A stretch of DNA of 43,595 bases, from assembly GCA_903834675.1 (NCBI GenBank), contig CAILKC010000203.1, positions 1 to 43,595 on the forward strand, read 5' to 3'. Positions 1-9,124 of the stretch are shown here, one piece after another. Both the position numbers and the translations under genes were made by a program. The notes under the pieces were generated by a model that was not told the origin of the DNA, made no database searches, and was given only the letters and a program-made list of their open reading frames with translations. Every line of letters starts with the position of its first letter. The stretch's first letter is position 1. The stretch comes from an uncultured Victivallales bacterium (GTDB taxonomy: Bacteria > Verrucomicrobiota > Lentisphaeria > Oligosphaerales > JAFGRS01).

Positions 1-2
1 AC

Positions 3-1976
3 ACTCTGCCTGACGCAAGCGCAGCGCGGCGTTGGCGCGAGCTTGTGGCTCGCGTACTCGATCGGGCCCTGCCGTTCGAGGTGCAGCGCGTCATTTTCCG
101 TCACGTCTACCGCGACTGGCCGACGGCGACGCAGGGCCCACCGCCCGCCTGGCTGCCGGCGGACGACGCCTTCGCCACCAGCAACCTGGGCCAACTGGCG
201 CGGGAAAGGGGCCTGGCCGACTACGCGGCGCTGCACGCCTGGTCGGTGGCCTGCCGAGCCGAGTTCTGGGAGAGTATGATTCGGCGCCTGGGCATCGTCT
301 TCGCGCGACCTCCGGTCGGTCCGGCGGACCTCACCGACCCGCGCTTTCCCGACTGGCTGCCCGGGGCGCGGCTGAACCTTGCCGCGAGCTGTTTCCGCGC
401 GCCGCGTTCGGCCACGGCCATCATCTACCAGGCGGCAGGAGAGTCGGCCAGCCGGACTTCTTACGGCGACCTCGATGACCTCAGCAACCGCGTGGCCAAC
501 GGCCTGCGCCGGGCGGGCTTCAAGGTCGGCGCCGCGATCGCGGTGGCCATGCCGATGGGGGTGGAGGCGGTGGCTATCTACCTGGGCATCGTCAAGGCGG
601 GCGGCTGTGTGGTCGCCCTGGCCGACACCTTTTCGGCGGCCGAGACCGCGGCCCGGCTGCGGCTCGGCGGCGCGGTGGCCGTTTTCACCCAGGAGCACTG
701 GACGACCTCGCCCGTGGAAGAGAAGCTGTACAGCAAGCTCAAAGTGGCGCAGGCGCCGCGTGCCGTAGTCCTGCCGGGGCCGGGTCGGCAGGCGCCTGCC
801 GAGCTGCGGGTAGGCGACCTGGCCTGGGCCGAGTTCCTCTCCGACAACCCGCGCTTTGAGCCGGTACCCATGCTGCCGGAAGCCATGAGCAACATCCTCT
901 TTTCCTCGGGCACCACCGCGGATCCGAAGGCCATTCCGTGGACCCATACCACGCCCATCCGGGCGGCCGCTGACGCCTGGCTGCACCACGACCTCCGGGC
1001 CAGCGACGTGGTTGCCTGGCCAACCAGCCTGGGCTGGATGATGGGCCCCTGGCTGATCTATGCCACCCTGATCAACGGCGCTACCATGGCCATCTACGGC
1101 GGCAATCCCGCCACCCGCGGCATGGGCCACTTCGTCGAGACCGCCGGGGTCACCGTCTTGGGCGTGGTGCCGACGCTGGTGCGCAGTTGGCGCCTGACCC
1201 ATTGCGTCGCGGCCTGCGATTGGAGCCGCATCCGGGCCTTCAGCTCCACCGGCGAGTGCTCCAATGCCGACGACATGCTGTACCTGATGTACCTGGCCGG
1301 TTGGAAGCCGGTCATCGAGTACTGCGGCGGCACGGAGATCGGCGGCGGCTACATCACCGGCACGCTGGTGCAGCCCGCGGCGCCAGCCACCTTTACCACC
1401 CCCAGCCTGGGACTGGACATTGTCATCCTTGATGAGGCTGGCAAGCCTGCCGACAACGGGGAACTCTTCATCGTCCCCCCCTCGATCGGGCTCTCCCGGG
1501 AACTCCTCAACCATGACCACGACGAGGTCTACCACCAGGACACCCCGCCTGGTCCCCGCGGCGAACTCCTGCGGCGGCATGGCGACCAGATGGAGGCGTT
1601 GCCGGGGGGCCGGTATCGTTCGCATGGGCGCGCCGACGACACCATGAATCTCAAGGGCATCAAGGTCAGTTCGGCTGAACTTGAGCGCGCCTGCGGACAG
1701 GTCGAGTGGGTGCGCGAGAGCGCCGCCATCGCGGTCAGCTCTCACGGCGAAGGTCCGAGCGAGCTGGTCGTCTACGTGGTCCTCCGGCCCGGCGTCGAGG
1801 TCGCCCTGCCAAAACTCAAGAATGCCCTGCAAACAGCCCTGCGCGAGCACCTCAGTTCGGTGTTCAAGATCCACGCTGTGCGCGTGGTCGAGGGCTTGCC
1901 ACGCACCGCTTCGAACAAGGTGATGCGGCGCAGCCTGCGGGCGCGTTACCAGGCGGAACAGGACAAGCCGTCATGA
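3..1976 (+). CDS. AMP-forming acyl-CoA synthetase (5'-truncated by window edge)
   Basis: ANL-superfamily adenylating enzyme that would activate a carboxylic acid with ATP and load it onto CoA. The AMP-binding core signature SSGTTADPKAIPWTH, the later GGTEIGGGY motif, the hinge region (SHGRADDTMNLKGIKVSS) and the C-terminal lysine segment (PRTASNKVMRR) are all visible, so the catalytic parts look intact. The N-terminal region (PPAWLP, SNLGQL) resembles the plant peroxisomal AAE17/18 type more than classical acetyl-CoA synthetase. The frame is open back to base 3. The residues before the GTG at 45 (a WREL segment) also fit that family, so the true start probably lies upstream of the window and the GTG is internal. 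The stop overlaps the next gene's start (ATGA), which indicates translational coupling. The substrate cannot be read from the sequence; acetate, acetoacetate or another short or branched acid are options. Confidence 0.88.
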   Translation, partial: TLPDASAARRWRELVARVLDRALPFEVQRVIFRHVYRDWPTATQGPPPAWLPADDAFATSNLGQLARERGLADYAALHAWSVACRAEFWESMIRRLGIVFARPPVGPADLTDPRFPDWLPGARLNLAASCFRAPRSATAIIYQAAGESASRTSYGDLDDLSNRVANGLRRAGFKVGAAIAVAMPMGVEAVAIYLGIVKAGGCVVALADTFSAAETAARLRLGGAVAVFTQEHWTTSPVEEKLYSKLKVAQAPRAVVLPGPGRQAPAELRVGDLAWAEFLSDNPRFEPVPMLPEAMSNILFSSGTTADPKAIPWTHTTPIRAAADAWLHHDLRASDVVAWPTSLGWMMGPWLIYATLINGATMAIYGGNPATRGMGHFVETAGVTVLGVVPTLVRSWRLTHCVAACDWSRIRAFSSTGECSNADDMLYLMYLAGWKPVIEYCGGTEIGGGYITGTLVQPAAPATFTTPSLGLDIVILDEAGKPADNGELFIVPPSIGLSRELLNHDHDEVYHQDTPPGPRGELLRRHGDQMEALPGGRYRSHGRADDTMNLKGIKVSSAELERACGQVEWVRESAAIAVSSHGEGPSELVVYVVLRPGVEVALPKLKNALQTALREHLSSVFKIHAVRVVEGLPRTASNKVMRRSLRARYQAEQDKPS

Positions 1977-2908
1977 GCGAGATCAGGACGGTTGCCGTGG
2001 TGGGCGCCGGGACCGTCGGCGCCGGCTGGGCCGCGTGGTTCGCCCTGCACGGCATGGAGGTCCGCGTCTACGATGCCCATGAGCCGACGCGCCGAACGGT
2101 GGCGGCGACGGTGCGTGGGCACCTGCAGCGCCTGGTAGACCTGGGCCTGGCCGACCCGGCCCCGGTCGCCGCGGCTCAGTTGCGGGTGGTGGAGAGCCTC
2201 GAAGAGGCCGCCAGCGGCGCCGATTTGGTGCAGGAATCCGTGCTGGAGACCTATGAGGCGAAGAAGGCCGTGTTCCGGGGGTTGGATGCCTGCACCCCGC
2301 CGGACACCCTCCTGGCCAGCAGCTCGTCGGGCCTGCTGATCTCGGAAATCCAGCCGGTGATGGGTCACCCGGAACGGGCCTTGATGGTTCACCCCTTCAA
2401 CCCGCCCTATCTGATTCCCCTGGTCGAACTGGTGGGCGGACCGGCGACCTCGCCGGAGACGATCGAGCGCGCCCGGCGCTTTTTCAGCGCGCACGGCAAG
2501 GAGCCCGTGGTGCTGCATAGGGAGATTCCCGGGCATCTGGCGAACCGGCTGGCGGCGGCGCTCTGGCGGGAGGCGATCGAGCTGGTCGCCCAGGGGGTGG
2601 CCACGGTGGAAGACGTTGACACCGCCCTGCGCGCCGGCCCGGGGCTGCGCTGGGCGGTCATGGGGCAGCACATGATCTACCACCTCGGCGGCGGCCAGGG
2701 TGGCTATGCTTACTTCATCGACCATATCGGCAAGGCCTTCGAGCAATACTGGCAGACCATGCCGACCTGGTCCGCCATTCCCGCCGAGGCCCGCCAGGCC
2801 ATCGTGGCCGGGGTTGAAGCCGCCAGCCACGGCCGAACCCTGCCCGAACTGGCAGAGGAACGCGATCGCAAACTGGCCGCGGTGCTGAAGGCGCTGCGGA
2901 GTGCCTGA
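1973..2908 (+). CDS. 3-hydroxyacyl-CoA dehydrogenase family protein
   Basis: NAD-dependent dehydrogenase of about 311 residues, of the short single-unit 3-hydroxyacyl-CoA / L-carnitine / L-gulonate dehydrogenase group. The N-terminus has the Rossmann dinucleotide motif VVGAGTVGAGWA followed by an acidic residue (VYDAHEP) that would select NAD. The mid-protein signatures ESVLETYEAKK, SSSSGLLISEI and the catalytic-histidine segment HPFNPPYLIPLVELVGG are typical of the family, and the C-terminal helical domain is full length. The ATG at 1973 overlaps the stop of the acyl-CoA synthetase by four bases. The pair probably acts sequentially, activating an acid and then oxidising a hydroxyacyl intermediate. 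Without a hydratase or thiolase nearby, carnitine- or hydroxybutyrate-type substrates are as likely as general beta-oxidation. Confidence 0.88.
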   Translation: MSEIRTVAVVGAGTVGAGWAAWFALHGMEVRVYDAHEPTRRTVAATVRGHLQRLVDLGLADPAPVAAAQLRVVESLEEAASGADLVQESVLETYEAKKAVFRGLDACTPPDTLLASSSSGLLISEIQPVMGHPERALMVHPFNPPYLIPLVELVGGPATSPETIERARRFFSAHGKEPVVLHREIPGHLANRLAAALWREAIELVAQGVATVEDVDTALRAGPGLRWAVMGQHMIYHLGGGQGGYAYFIDHIGKAFEQYWQTMPTWSAIPAEARQAIVAGVEAASHGRTLPELAEERDRKLAAVLKALRSA

Positions 2909-2926
2909 GGCGCCGGCCGCGGGGGC

Positions 2927-3013
2927 TCAGAGTGACGCGAGTTCCGGAAGGGCCCCGGCGCGCACGGCGGCGGTGTCAAGGTCGGCGGTCAGGCCCGCGA
3001 GATGGTTGAGCAT
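2927..3013 (-). other. Short out-of-frame ORF, possible frameshifted tail of GT9 gene
   Basis: A 28-codon frame (starts MLNHLAGLTADLDT, ends ELASL then TGA) overlaps the last codons of the GT9 gene in a different frame and stops 18 bases from the end of the convergent dehydrogenase gene. Its helical composition looks like a protein C-terminus. The simplest reading is a one-base indel, real or from assembly, that truncates the GT9 product. A translationally coupled micro-ORF is the alternative. Confidence 0.3.
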
Positions 3014-3843
3014 GGTGCAGCTCCGCGTTGCACCGTCACCCGCCCCACGGGCCGCCAGATCGCGGGGTCGGTGGAACGGAAGACGGCGGTGGTGGGGATG
3101 CCGAGGGCGGCAGCCAGGTGGGTGACGCCGGTATCTGCCCCGATGAAGGCCGCCGCCTCGGCCTCCAGGCGCCGCCGGAGTTCGCCCAGCGTCGGGCAGA
3201 TGAGCGCCTCGAAAGACAGGCTGCGGTCTCTGAATGCGGCCCGCACCGGCTCGAGCTGCGCCAGGTCAGCCTCGCCGAAGGAGACCACCAGCCGCCCGCC
3301 CCAGCGCGCCGACTGGCGCTGGGCGGTCTCCGCCAGCCACGCAGCGGGCAGAGTCTTGGCTGGGCTGCCGCTGCCAGCGTGCAGCCAGAGGCCTTGGCCA
3401 GCTCCTTCGCGGCGGGGCATCACCGGGGTGTCCAGTACGTCCACCGGCGGCTCCAGGCCGGCTTCCTGGAAGAAGCGCAGGACGATATGGGGCGGGGCGC
3501 TGGGACGGGGATCGTGCCAGACCAGGCGCACCGCCCCGACCCGCAGTGCATTTCGCACCAGGGCCAGGTCGGGTCGCATGAAGGCATGCACCGTGGTCCC
3601 GCGCAGGCACGGCTCCAGCGCCTCGGGCAGGTCGGAGGAGTCGGCAAACATCCGCGCCGCCGCGGCGCTGTCGAGGTCGACAAAAGGCAGGTCCGCCAAA
3701 GCAGCAGGCAGAAGCGCCCGGTAGACGCCGCGAGTGCAGAGCGCCAGAAAGCCGCGCGGTTGCAGTTCGCCCAGCAATGGCAGGGTCAGGATGAAGTCGC
3801 CAAGCGCTCCGAGAATGAGGGCGGCATTTCGCTCACCGGTCAT
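2989..3843 (-). CDS. Glycosyltransferase family 9 (heptosyltransferase-like)
   Basis: GT-B fold glycosyltransferase of the ADP-heptose:LPS heptosyltransferase family (GT9), expected to act at the inner membrane on lipopolysaccharide core or a related glycan. The N-terminal ALGDFILTLPLL segment and the C-terminal donor-site motif FIGADTGVTHLAAALGIPT, followed by STDPAIWRP, are diagnostic. I chose the ATG at 3843, which places the family's N-terminal motif at residue 7; an upstream extension reads as junk. The product is about 284 residues, short for GT9 (usually 320-360), and ends soon after the donor motif. The neighbouring frame continues with coding-like sequence to 2927, so the end may be frameshifted (see the separate entry). 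It converges with the dehydrogenase gene. Confidence 0.8.
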   Translation of the reverse strand: MTGERNAALILGALGDFILTLPLLGELQPRGFLALCTRGVYRALLPAALADLPFVDLDSAAAARMFADSSDLPEALEPCLRGTTVHAFMRPDLALVRNALRVGAVRLVWHDPRPSAPPHIVLRFFQEAGLEPPVDVLDTPVMPRREGAGQGLWLHAGSGSPAKTLPAAWLAETAQRQSARWGGRLVVSFGEADLAQLEPVRAAFRDRSLSFEALICPTLGELRRRLEAEAAAFIGADTGVTHLAAALGIPTTAVFRSTDPAIWRPVGRVTVQRGAAPCSTISRA

Positions 3844-4004
3844 AAAATCTCTTGCTTTTGGTGGCGGCGGCAAGGATACTCTCACAGGGCAGGAAATGTG
3901 ACCGCTGGCTCTGACGGGCGCAAGCTCGGACGGCGGTTTCTGCCACCCCACATCGCTCGTGGTTCCCTCGCCTCGGGCGCCATCCTGGCGGTAGGTTCTG
4001 CACC

Positions 4005-4892
4005 ATGAGATTAAACGGCACCTTCCGTATCAGCTTGCTGGCCGTGGCGGTGACTCTGTGGGTTGCCCTTTCCGGCGCCAGTGCCGCCGAGGAACTCCAG
4101 CGTCTCGACGGCGTCAGCCTGGTGGCGCACGCGGCCAACGACGGGGACAGTTTCCACGTCCGGGCGGGCGCCGACGAGCTGACGTTGCGGCTGTACTTCG
4201 TCGATTGCTGCGAGACGGCGGCGGGCACGGAGAACGACGCCCGGCGTGTCCGCGAACAGATGCGTTACTTCGGCCTTCCGGATGCCCCGCGGACACTGCA
4301 CTTCGGAACGCTGGCCAAGGAGTTTACCACCAAGGCCTTGTCCCAGCCGTTTACGGTCCGCACCGCCTACGCCCGGGCACTGGGCCGGTCCGCCACGCCG
4401 CGGGTGTATGCGATGGTCACCACCGCTACCGGCGAGGACCTGGCGGCGCTGCTGGTGAAGAATGGCCTGGCCCGCGCCTTTGGCGTCGGCCGAGCGCTGG
4501 CGGACGGCGTCTCTCGAGACGAACAGGCTGAACGGCTGCGCGACCTGGAGGCCGCCGCCATGCTGAAGCGGGCCGGAGTCTGGGCCGAGACGAACGCCGA
4601 GCACCTCGGCCAGCTGCGCGCCCAGGAACGCGAAGAGGAGCGCGAACTCGATGCCTACATGGGCCGCCCACCGACGTCGCCGGCCGGTGACGCCGAGACC
4701 CCGGTCCTGGACCTCAACCACGCCACACGGGAGCAACTGGGTGCGGTCCCGGGGCTGCGGGCGGAGTGGGTCGGTCCGATCATCGCCGGCCGCCCCTACG
4801 CACGGCTGGATGACCTGCGCAAGGTCAAGGGAATCGGGCCGAAGACCGTGGAGAAGCTGCGGGAACACCTGACCGTCGGCGCCACCCCATAA
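4005..4892 (+). CDS. Secreted thermonuclease-like protein with C-terminal ComEA-type HhH domain
   Basis: 295 residues. Residues 1-28 are a signal peptide (MRLN then a hydrophobic run, cleavage near GASA-AEE). Residues 35-200 match the staphylococcal nuclease (SNase) fold: NDGDSFHV, then RLYFVDCCET in place of the usual RLxGIDxPE, then AYARALGR and LLVKNGLARAF. Residues 230-290 form two helix-hairpin-helix motifs of the ComEA type (LDLNHATREQLGAVPGL; LRKVKGIGPKTVEKLREHL), which bind DNA backbone non-specifically. The protein probably degrades or grips DNA outside the cytoplasm, for nutrient use or DNA uptake. The two motifs retain an Asp and an Arg where SNase has catalytic residues, but the CC in VDCCET is unusual. 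The ATG at 4005 gives a clean signal peptide. Confidence 0.83.
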   Translation: MRLNGTFRISLLAVAVTLWVALSGASAAEELQRLDGVSLVAHAANDGDSFHVRAGADELTLRLYFVDCCETAAGTENDARRVREQMRYFGLPDAPRTLHFGTLAKEFTTKALSQPFTVRTAYARALGRSATPRVYAMVTTATGEDLAALLVKNGLARAFGVGRALADGVSRDEQAERLRDLEAAAMLKRAGVWAETNAEHLGQLRAQEREEERELDAYMGRPPTSPAGDAETPVLDLNHATREQLGAVPGLRAEWVGPIIAGRPYARLDDLRKVKGIGPKTVEKLREHLTVGATP

Positions 4893-4968
4893 GCGCCGGG
4901 CCGGAGACAGGTTTGGCGGAGAGCGCCTGCTGCCCTCGCCTCCGTCGACGCGCGCGGCGCGCTTCAGG

Positions 4969-6927
4969 TCAGCCCACCGGCGCGCCGCTGGCGATCTCAC
5001 CGTCGACCGTGAGCAAGTGCAGGCGGTCGGCCTGTTTGGCAGCCAGCAACATCCCGTTTGACTCGACCCCAAAGAGGGTAGCCGGTTTGAGATTGGCCAC
5101 GACGATCACCGACCGACCGATCAGGGTCGCGGGATCGTAGAAGCGGGCGATCCCCGCGACGATCTGCCGCGTTTCCGCGCCAACCTCGAGGGTCAGCTTC
5201 AACAGCCGGTCCGAGCCCGCGATCCTCTCGGCGGTCTGGACCCTGGCCACCCGCAGATGAACGCGACTGACGTCAGCAATGCCGATCAGGGCGATCCCTT
5301 CCGGCACGGCCGGGGCCACAACCGCCGGAGCGGTCGGTGGCAGCGGAGTCGGCGTCACTACCGGCACCGCCACTGGCGGCGCTACTGGCATCGCCTCGAT
5401 GCGCGGGAAGAGAGCGTCGAGGTCGGCCACCGCAGCCCCGGCGCTGAGCCCGCCCCAGCGCGACAACCCCTCAAGAGCCGGAGCGGCCGCCGCCGCGCCC
5501 AGACCGAGAGCACGGCGCAGTTCGGCCATCTTGCCGGGCATGACCGGCAGCAACAGCCCCGAGACAATACGCAGACACTCGGCGGCGTGGTAGAGCACCC
5601 GCGACAGCGCCACGGTGTCGCCCGCCTTCGCCAGGCTCCACGGTTTGAGACGGTCGAAATAGCGGTTGCCCGCCCGCACCGCCGCCATGACCCCGGCAAC
5701 GCCGCGGTCAAGCTGGAGCGCCCGCAGCCGGCCCTGCATGTCCCCAACCGCGCCCAGCGTGGCTTCCACCAGTTCCCGCTCGTCCGGACCCGGTTCGGAC
5801 GCCACGGGCATGACGCCGCCGAGGTTCCGCCGGATCATCTTGATTATACGGCTCGCCAGATTGCCCAGATCGTTCGCCAGATCGGCGTTGTAGCGCGTTA
5901 CAAAGGCGTCTTCGGTGAAACTGGCATCCTGTCCCAGGCTCATCTCGGCCATCAGGAAGTAGCGGAAAGCGTCGACTCCGTACGCCGCCACCATGTCCAT
6001 CGGATCGATGACGTTGCCCAGCGACTTACTCATCTTGTCACGCCCGACCAGCCACCAGCCATGCGCGAAGACCGTGGTCGGCATCTCCACGCCCATGGCT
6101 TTGAGCATCGTGGGCCAGTAGACCGTGTGCGTAGTGAGAATATCCTTGCCGATCAGGTGGACCGTGGCCGGCCACCAGCGCGCAAACCGCGCCGCGTCGG
6201 AGCCGTAGCCCACCGCACTGATGTAGTTCACCAGGGCGTCAAACCACACGTAGGTCACATAATCCTGGTCAAACGGCAGCTCGATGCCCCAGTTCAGTCG
6301 ACTCTTCGGGCGACTGATGCACAGGTCATTCAGAGGCTGGCGCAGGAAGCCCAGCGTTTCCTGGCGGCGGTGCTCCGGCTGGATGAAGCCGGGGTGGGTC
6401 TCGATGTAGTCCACCAGCCACGACTGGTAGGCACTCATACGGAAGAAATAGCTCTTCTCGACCAGATGCTCCACCGCTCGCTGACAGTCCGGACATTTCG
6501 CCTCGACCAGGTCTTTCTCCAGGAAGAAGCGCTCGCAGGGCACACAGTACCAGCCAGCATACTCAGCGGCGTAGATCTCCCCGCGCTCATACAGGCCTTG
6601 CAGGCTTTGCCGCACGATGGCCTTGTGACGCTCCTCCGTAGTCCGGATGAAGTCATCATGCGTGATCTCCAAGCGCTGCCAAAGCTGCTGGAAGCGCACC
6701 ACGGTCTGGTCGCACTGTTCCTGGGGCGTGATGCCATTGAGTTGGGCGGCCCGCTGCACCTTCTGACCGTGTTCGTCAGTGCCGGTCAGGAAATGCGTCG
6801 GCACGCCCAGCAGACGATGGTAGCGTGCCAGCACGTCGGCCAAGATCGTCGTGTAGGCGTGGCCGATGTGCGGCTTGTCGTTGACGTAGTAGATCGGGGT
6901 AGTGATGTAGAACTTCGGGCTACTCAT
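4969..6927 (-). CDS. metG: Methionyl-tRNA synthetase with C-terminal tRNA-binding domain
   Basis: Charges tRNA-Met with methionine in the cytoplasm. The class I HIGH motif appears as PHIGH (residues 19-23), the zinc knuckle as C128-x2-C131 and C145-x2-C148, and the catalytic loop as KMSKS (298-302). After the anticodon-binding helices there is a Pro/Val-rich linker (about 510-545). A Trbp111-type OB-fold dimerisation/tRNA-binding domain (about 548-652) follows, with IADVSRVHLRVARVQTAE and the terminal ANLKPATLFGVESNGMLLA. At 652 residues it is full length for the fused form. The start ATG is followed directly by the family's KFYITTPIYYVND. It lies 117 bases downstream of the ABC permease on the same strand and could be cotranscribed with it. 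Confidence 0.97.
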   Translation of the reverse strand: MSSPKFYITTPIYYVNDKPHIGHAYTTILADVLARYHRLLGVPTHFLTGTDEHGQKVQRAAQLNGITPQEQCDQTVVRFQQLWQRLEITHDDFIRTTEERHKAIVRQSLQGLYERGEIYAAEYAGWYCVPCERFFLEKDLVEAKCPDCQRAVEHLVEKSYFFRMSAYQSWLVDYIETHPGFIQPEHRRQETLGFLRQPLNDLCISRPKSRLNWGIELPFDQDYVTYVWFDALVNYISAVGYGSDAARFARWWPATVHLIGKDILTTHTVYWPTMLKAMGVEMPTTVFAHGWWLVGRDKMSKSLGNVIDPMDMVAAYGVDAFRYFLMAEMSLGQDASFTEDAFVTRYNADLANDLGNLASRIIKMIRRNLGGVMPVASEPGPDERELVEATLGAVGDMQGRLRALQLDRGVAGVMAAVRAGNRYFDRLKPWSLAKAGDTVALSRVLYHAAECLRIVSGLLLPVMPGKMAELRRALGLGAAAAAPALEGLSRWGGLSAGAAVADLDALFPRIEAMPVAPPVAVPVVTPTPLPPTAPAVVAPAVPEGIALIGIADVSRVHLRVARVQTAERIAGSDRLLKLTLEVGAETRQIVAGIARFYDPATLIGRSVIVVANLKPATLFGVESNGMLLAAKQADRLHLLTVDGEIASGAPVG

Positions 6928-7044
6928 GTGGCGGTGTCCACTCAGAGGGTGTGAGAAAAGGCGGGGTGAGGGTCAAGGGTTGAGAGAAGCCCCGCACGGC
7001 GATGGCGTGATTCGGGTGGTGACGGCGATGTCTTCACGGCTTCT

Positions 7045-8439
7045 CTAGACGACCGCCTGGCTGCCGACCTCGCGCTGCCAGAACAGCGCGATGGCCAGCA
7101 CCACGAAGAAGCTGACCACCAGGAGGGCGTAGAGCGCTCCTAACGCCACATAACTGGGCGGGATGGGCCGTTTGGCCGCCAAGGCATCCGCCATCCAGAA
7201 CAACTGCCAGTTGGGGAAGCAGGCATGGCAGAGCGAAGCCAGACGGCTGCCTGGGGTAGGAAAGGGAAGGCTGTAGGTGCCCCCGGCGGGTATGCGTGGC
7301 CGATGCATGGAACGCCGGAATACGTGCTCGGTAAACGAGCGGCGACCGCCTTTTTCCTGCGCAAACCGCGGCTCGTCAACCAGCCGCACCAGCTTCCAGG
7401 TCAGGGACTCCGTGCTGTAGCGCGCCAAATGCAGGGGCGGCGAGGCCAGGTCCTGGAGATTGCGGAACCAGTCTCCGCCGTCCCGCCATACCTCCGCGGG
7501 TTTGCTGCCCACCATGGGCGGCGTGGTAGGATCGTCTGCCGCGCTCCAGACGGTGAAGACACGTCCATCATCGACCCGTTCCGGCACCGCCCAGCGACCG
7601 ACATCGAGAACCTCGCTGGGGACAAACGTGTAGGTCGACATCCACACCGGCCCGCCGCCGCGGGGCACGGTGTCCGACCAGGCCTCGCGAGCGTGCCGTC
7701 CGAACAGGTAGTCAGACATCAGCCCGGCCAGAAAAATCACCGTACACAAAAGCAGGTTACTCACCAAGGAAAAACGGGTTGATAGCGCCGTCGCCAGGCT
7801 CCCCATGGCCCACACCGAATACAGGATCAGCACGAGGGCCGGCACCGTCTCCATGGAAAAGCCCACCCGCTCCCCGGCAACCGGCAGGTAGTAGATGCCC
7901 ACGGCCATCAACGGAAACAGTACCAACATAGTCAGCACCGCCGCCATCGGAAACGACGAGCGGGTGACGTAGTTATGGACGCCGGCGATGATCATCGACA
8001 AGGCCAGCACGCCGAAGTAGATGCCCATGGCCGTGTTGTCCAAGCGAAACTGGTCCTTGGCCACGCGCACGCTGATCAGGGCAGCCAGCGCACAAAGCAA
8101 CCAGAAGACACTCAGCGCCGCCAGAATGCCCAGAATCTTGGCCACGATGAAGGCGGGACGCTTCACCGGCTTCGAGAGCAACAGCAGCGCCGTGCCGTTC
8201 TCGATCTCCCGGCTGATGGCATGACTGGCACAGAGCACGGCCATTAGCCAGCCGATCACCATGGTGGTCGCCATGGCGCTGTCAACGACCAGCTTGATCT
8301 GCTCCCGGAAGACGAACATCGTGAACACGGGAAAGATGCCGATCAGGCCGAGAGCCGTCAGCAACAGCAACAAGTAGATCGGCTCGCGAAGACTCTCGCG
8401 AAAGGTATTCTTGGCAATCTGGTAAAGCGAGGTTAGCAC
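7045..8439 (-). CDS. ABC-2 type transporter permease
   Basis: Inner-membrane permease of about 464 residues. A cytoplasmic N-terminal amphipathic segment (YQIAKNTFRESLREPIYLLL) leads into TM1, and five more hydrophobic helices follow up to about residue 250. A large polar domain (about 255-420) comes next, then one terminal TM helix ending FWQREVG. The segment SREIENGTALLLLSKPVKR after TM2 is the classic coupling region of ABC-2 exporters such as NosY-like permeases. I prefer the GTG at 8439, which has GGAAG eight bases upstream, over a TTG at 8460. No ATP-binding subunit is present in the window, so its partner must be encoded elsewhere. The substrate is unknown. It lies 46 bases downstream of a secreted protein gene and may share its transcript. 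Confidence 0.82.
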   Translation of the reverse strand: MLTSLYQIAKNTFRESLREPIYLLLLLTALGLIGIFPVFTMFVFREQIKLVVDSAMATTMVIGWLMAVLCASHAISREIENGTALLLLSKPVKRPAFIVAKILGILAALSVFWLLCALAALISVRVAKDQFRLDNTAMGIYFGVLALSMIIAGVHNYVTRSSFPMAAVLTMLVLFPLMAVGIYYLPVAGERVGFSMETVPALVLILYSVWAMGSLATALSTRFSLVSNLLLCTVIFLAGLMSDYLFGRHAREAWSDTVPRGGGPVWMSTYTFVPSEVLDVGRWAVPERVDDGRVFTVWSAADDPTTPPMVGSKPAEVWRDGGDWFRNLQDLASPPLHLARYSTESLTWKLVRLVDEPRFAQEKGGRRSFTEHVFRRSMHRPRIPAGGTYSLPFPTPGSRLASLCHACFPNWQLFWMADALAAKRPIPPSYVALGALYALLVVSFFVVLAIALFWQREVGSQAVV

Positions 8440-8485
8440 AGGACATGCTTCCGGTGGCAAAGGGCTCGTGCCAGGGACACAGGGA

Positions 8486-9043
8486 TCACGGCTGGACCGG
8501 CGGCGCCGACGGGGGCCGTACCAGCGGTTCCGCAGGCGCGGCCAGGCCGATGGCGGCGGCGTCGAGCTTCTCGAAGTAACTACCGTAACGCTTAGCCAGA
8601 CTCTTATCCTTGAGCAAGCTACCGAGCGCCTTGGCGTTGTCCAGCCAGTGACGGCTGTTCAACACCACGGTGGGAAAACGTCCCCGGACCTGATCAATGT
8701 AGGTGTGGGGCACAACGGTGGCATCGCCCAAAATGATGATGCGGCCCGGGTGCAGGTAGTCAACCCAGTCGGCATAACCTTCCGGCTCCAGAGCCATGGC
8801 TTCAGGAACACCCGAAGGCAGAAAGAACAACTGGTCACGGCCAAGACTTTCCGGACTGATGAGCAGAATGGGTTGCTGGGTCTGACCCTGAAATAACTCC
8901 GCCAGCAGACGGGACTTGGCGAAGTTGCCGGTGATCAGCAGCGTCTCGACCCGCCGCCCGCCAAACCACGTACGCCAGTCGGCCTGGGCGGCAACGCAGG
9001 CCACCATCACGACCCCCAGAACGAGATTGCGCCAGCCTTTCAT
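8486..9043 (-). CDS. Small predicted secreted protein, function unknown
   Basis: 185 residues. Residues 1-21 form a signal peptide (MKGWRN, hydrophobic run, AAQA). The mature part alternates beta-like and helical segments (VETLLITGNFAKSRLLAEL, QPILLISPE, PGRIIILGDATVVP, FPTVVLN), suggesting a Rossmann-like alpha/beta fold, and it ends in a Pro/Ala tail. I do not recognise the family. It precedes the ABC permease by 46 bases on the same strand, which hints at an accessory role for that exporter. A minus-strand promoter candidate lies at 9149-9178. Confidence 0.7.
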   Translation of the reverse strand: MKGWRNLVLGVVMVACVAAQADWRTWFGGRRVETLLITGNFAKSRLLAELFQGQTQQPILLISPESLGRDQLFFLPSGVPEAMALEPEGYADWVDYLHPGRIIILGDATVVPHTYIDQVRGRFPTVVLNSRHWLDNAKALGSLLKDKSLAKRYGSYFEKLDAAAIGLAAPAEPLVRPPSAPPVQP

Positions 9044-9124
9044 GCCGTCAGCCCTTTCTTACCCCCGCACTGCCCCCATCCGGCAGGCCGCGGAATCCGG
9101 CGCGATAGCGCACCGCTGCACCAG

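Noticed and set aside
1946..2830. Long minus-strand frame opposite the 3-hydroxyacyl-CoA dehydrogenase
   Set aside because: Shadow of the real gene: it lies in the complementary frame of high-GC coding sequence and has no recognisable motifs.
5257..6954. 565-codon plus-strand frame opposite metG
   Set aside because: Antisense of MetG, whose HIGH, zinc and KMSKS motifs are unambiguous. The frame is His/Arg/Gln-rich noise.
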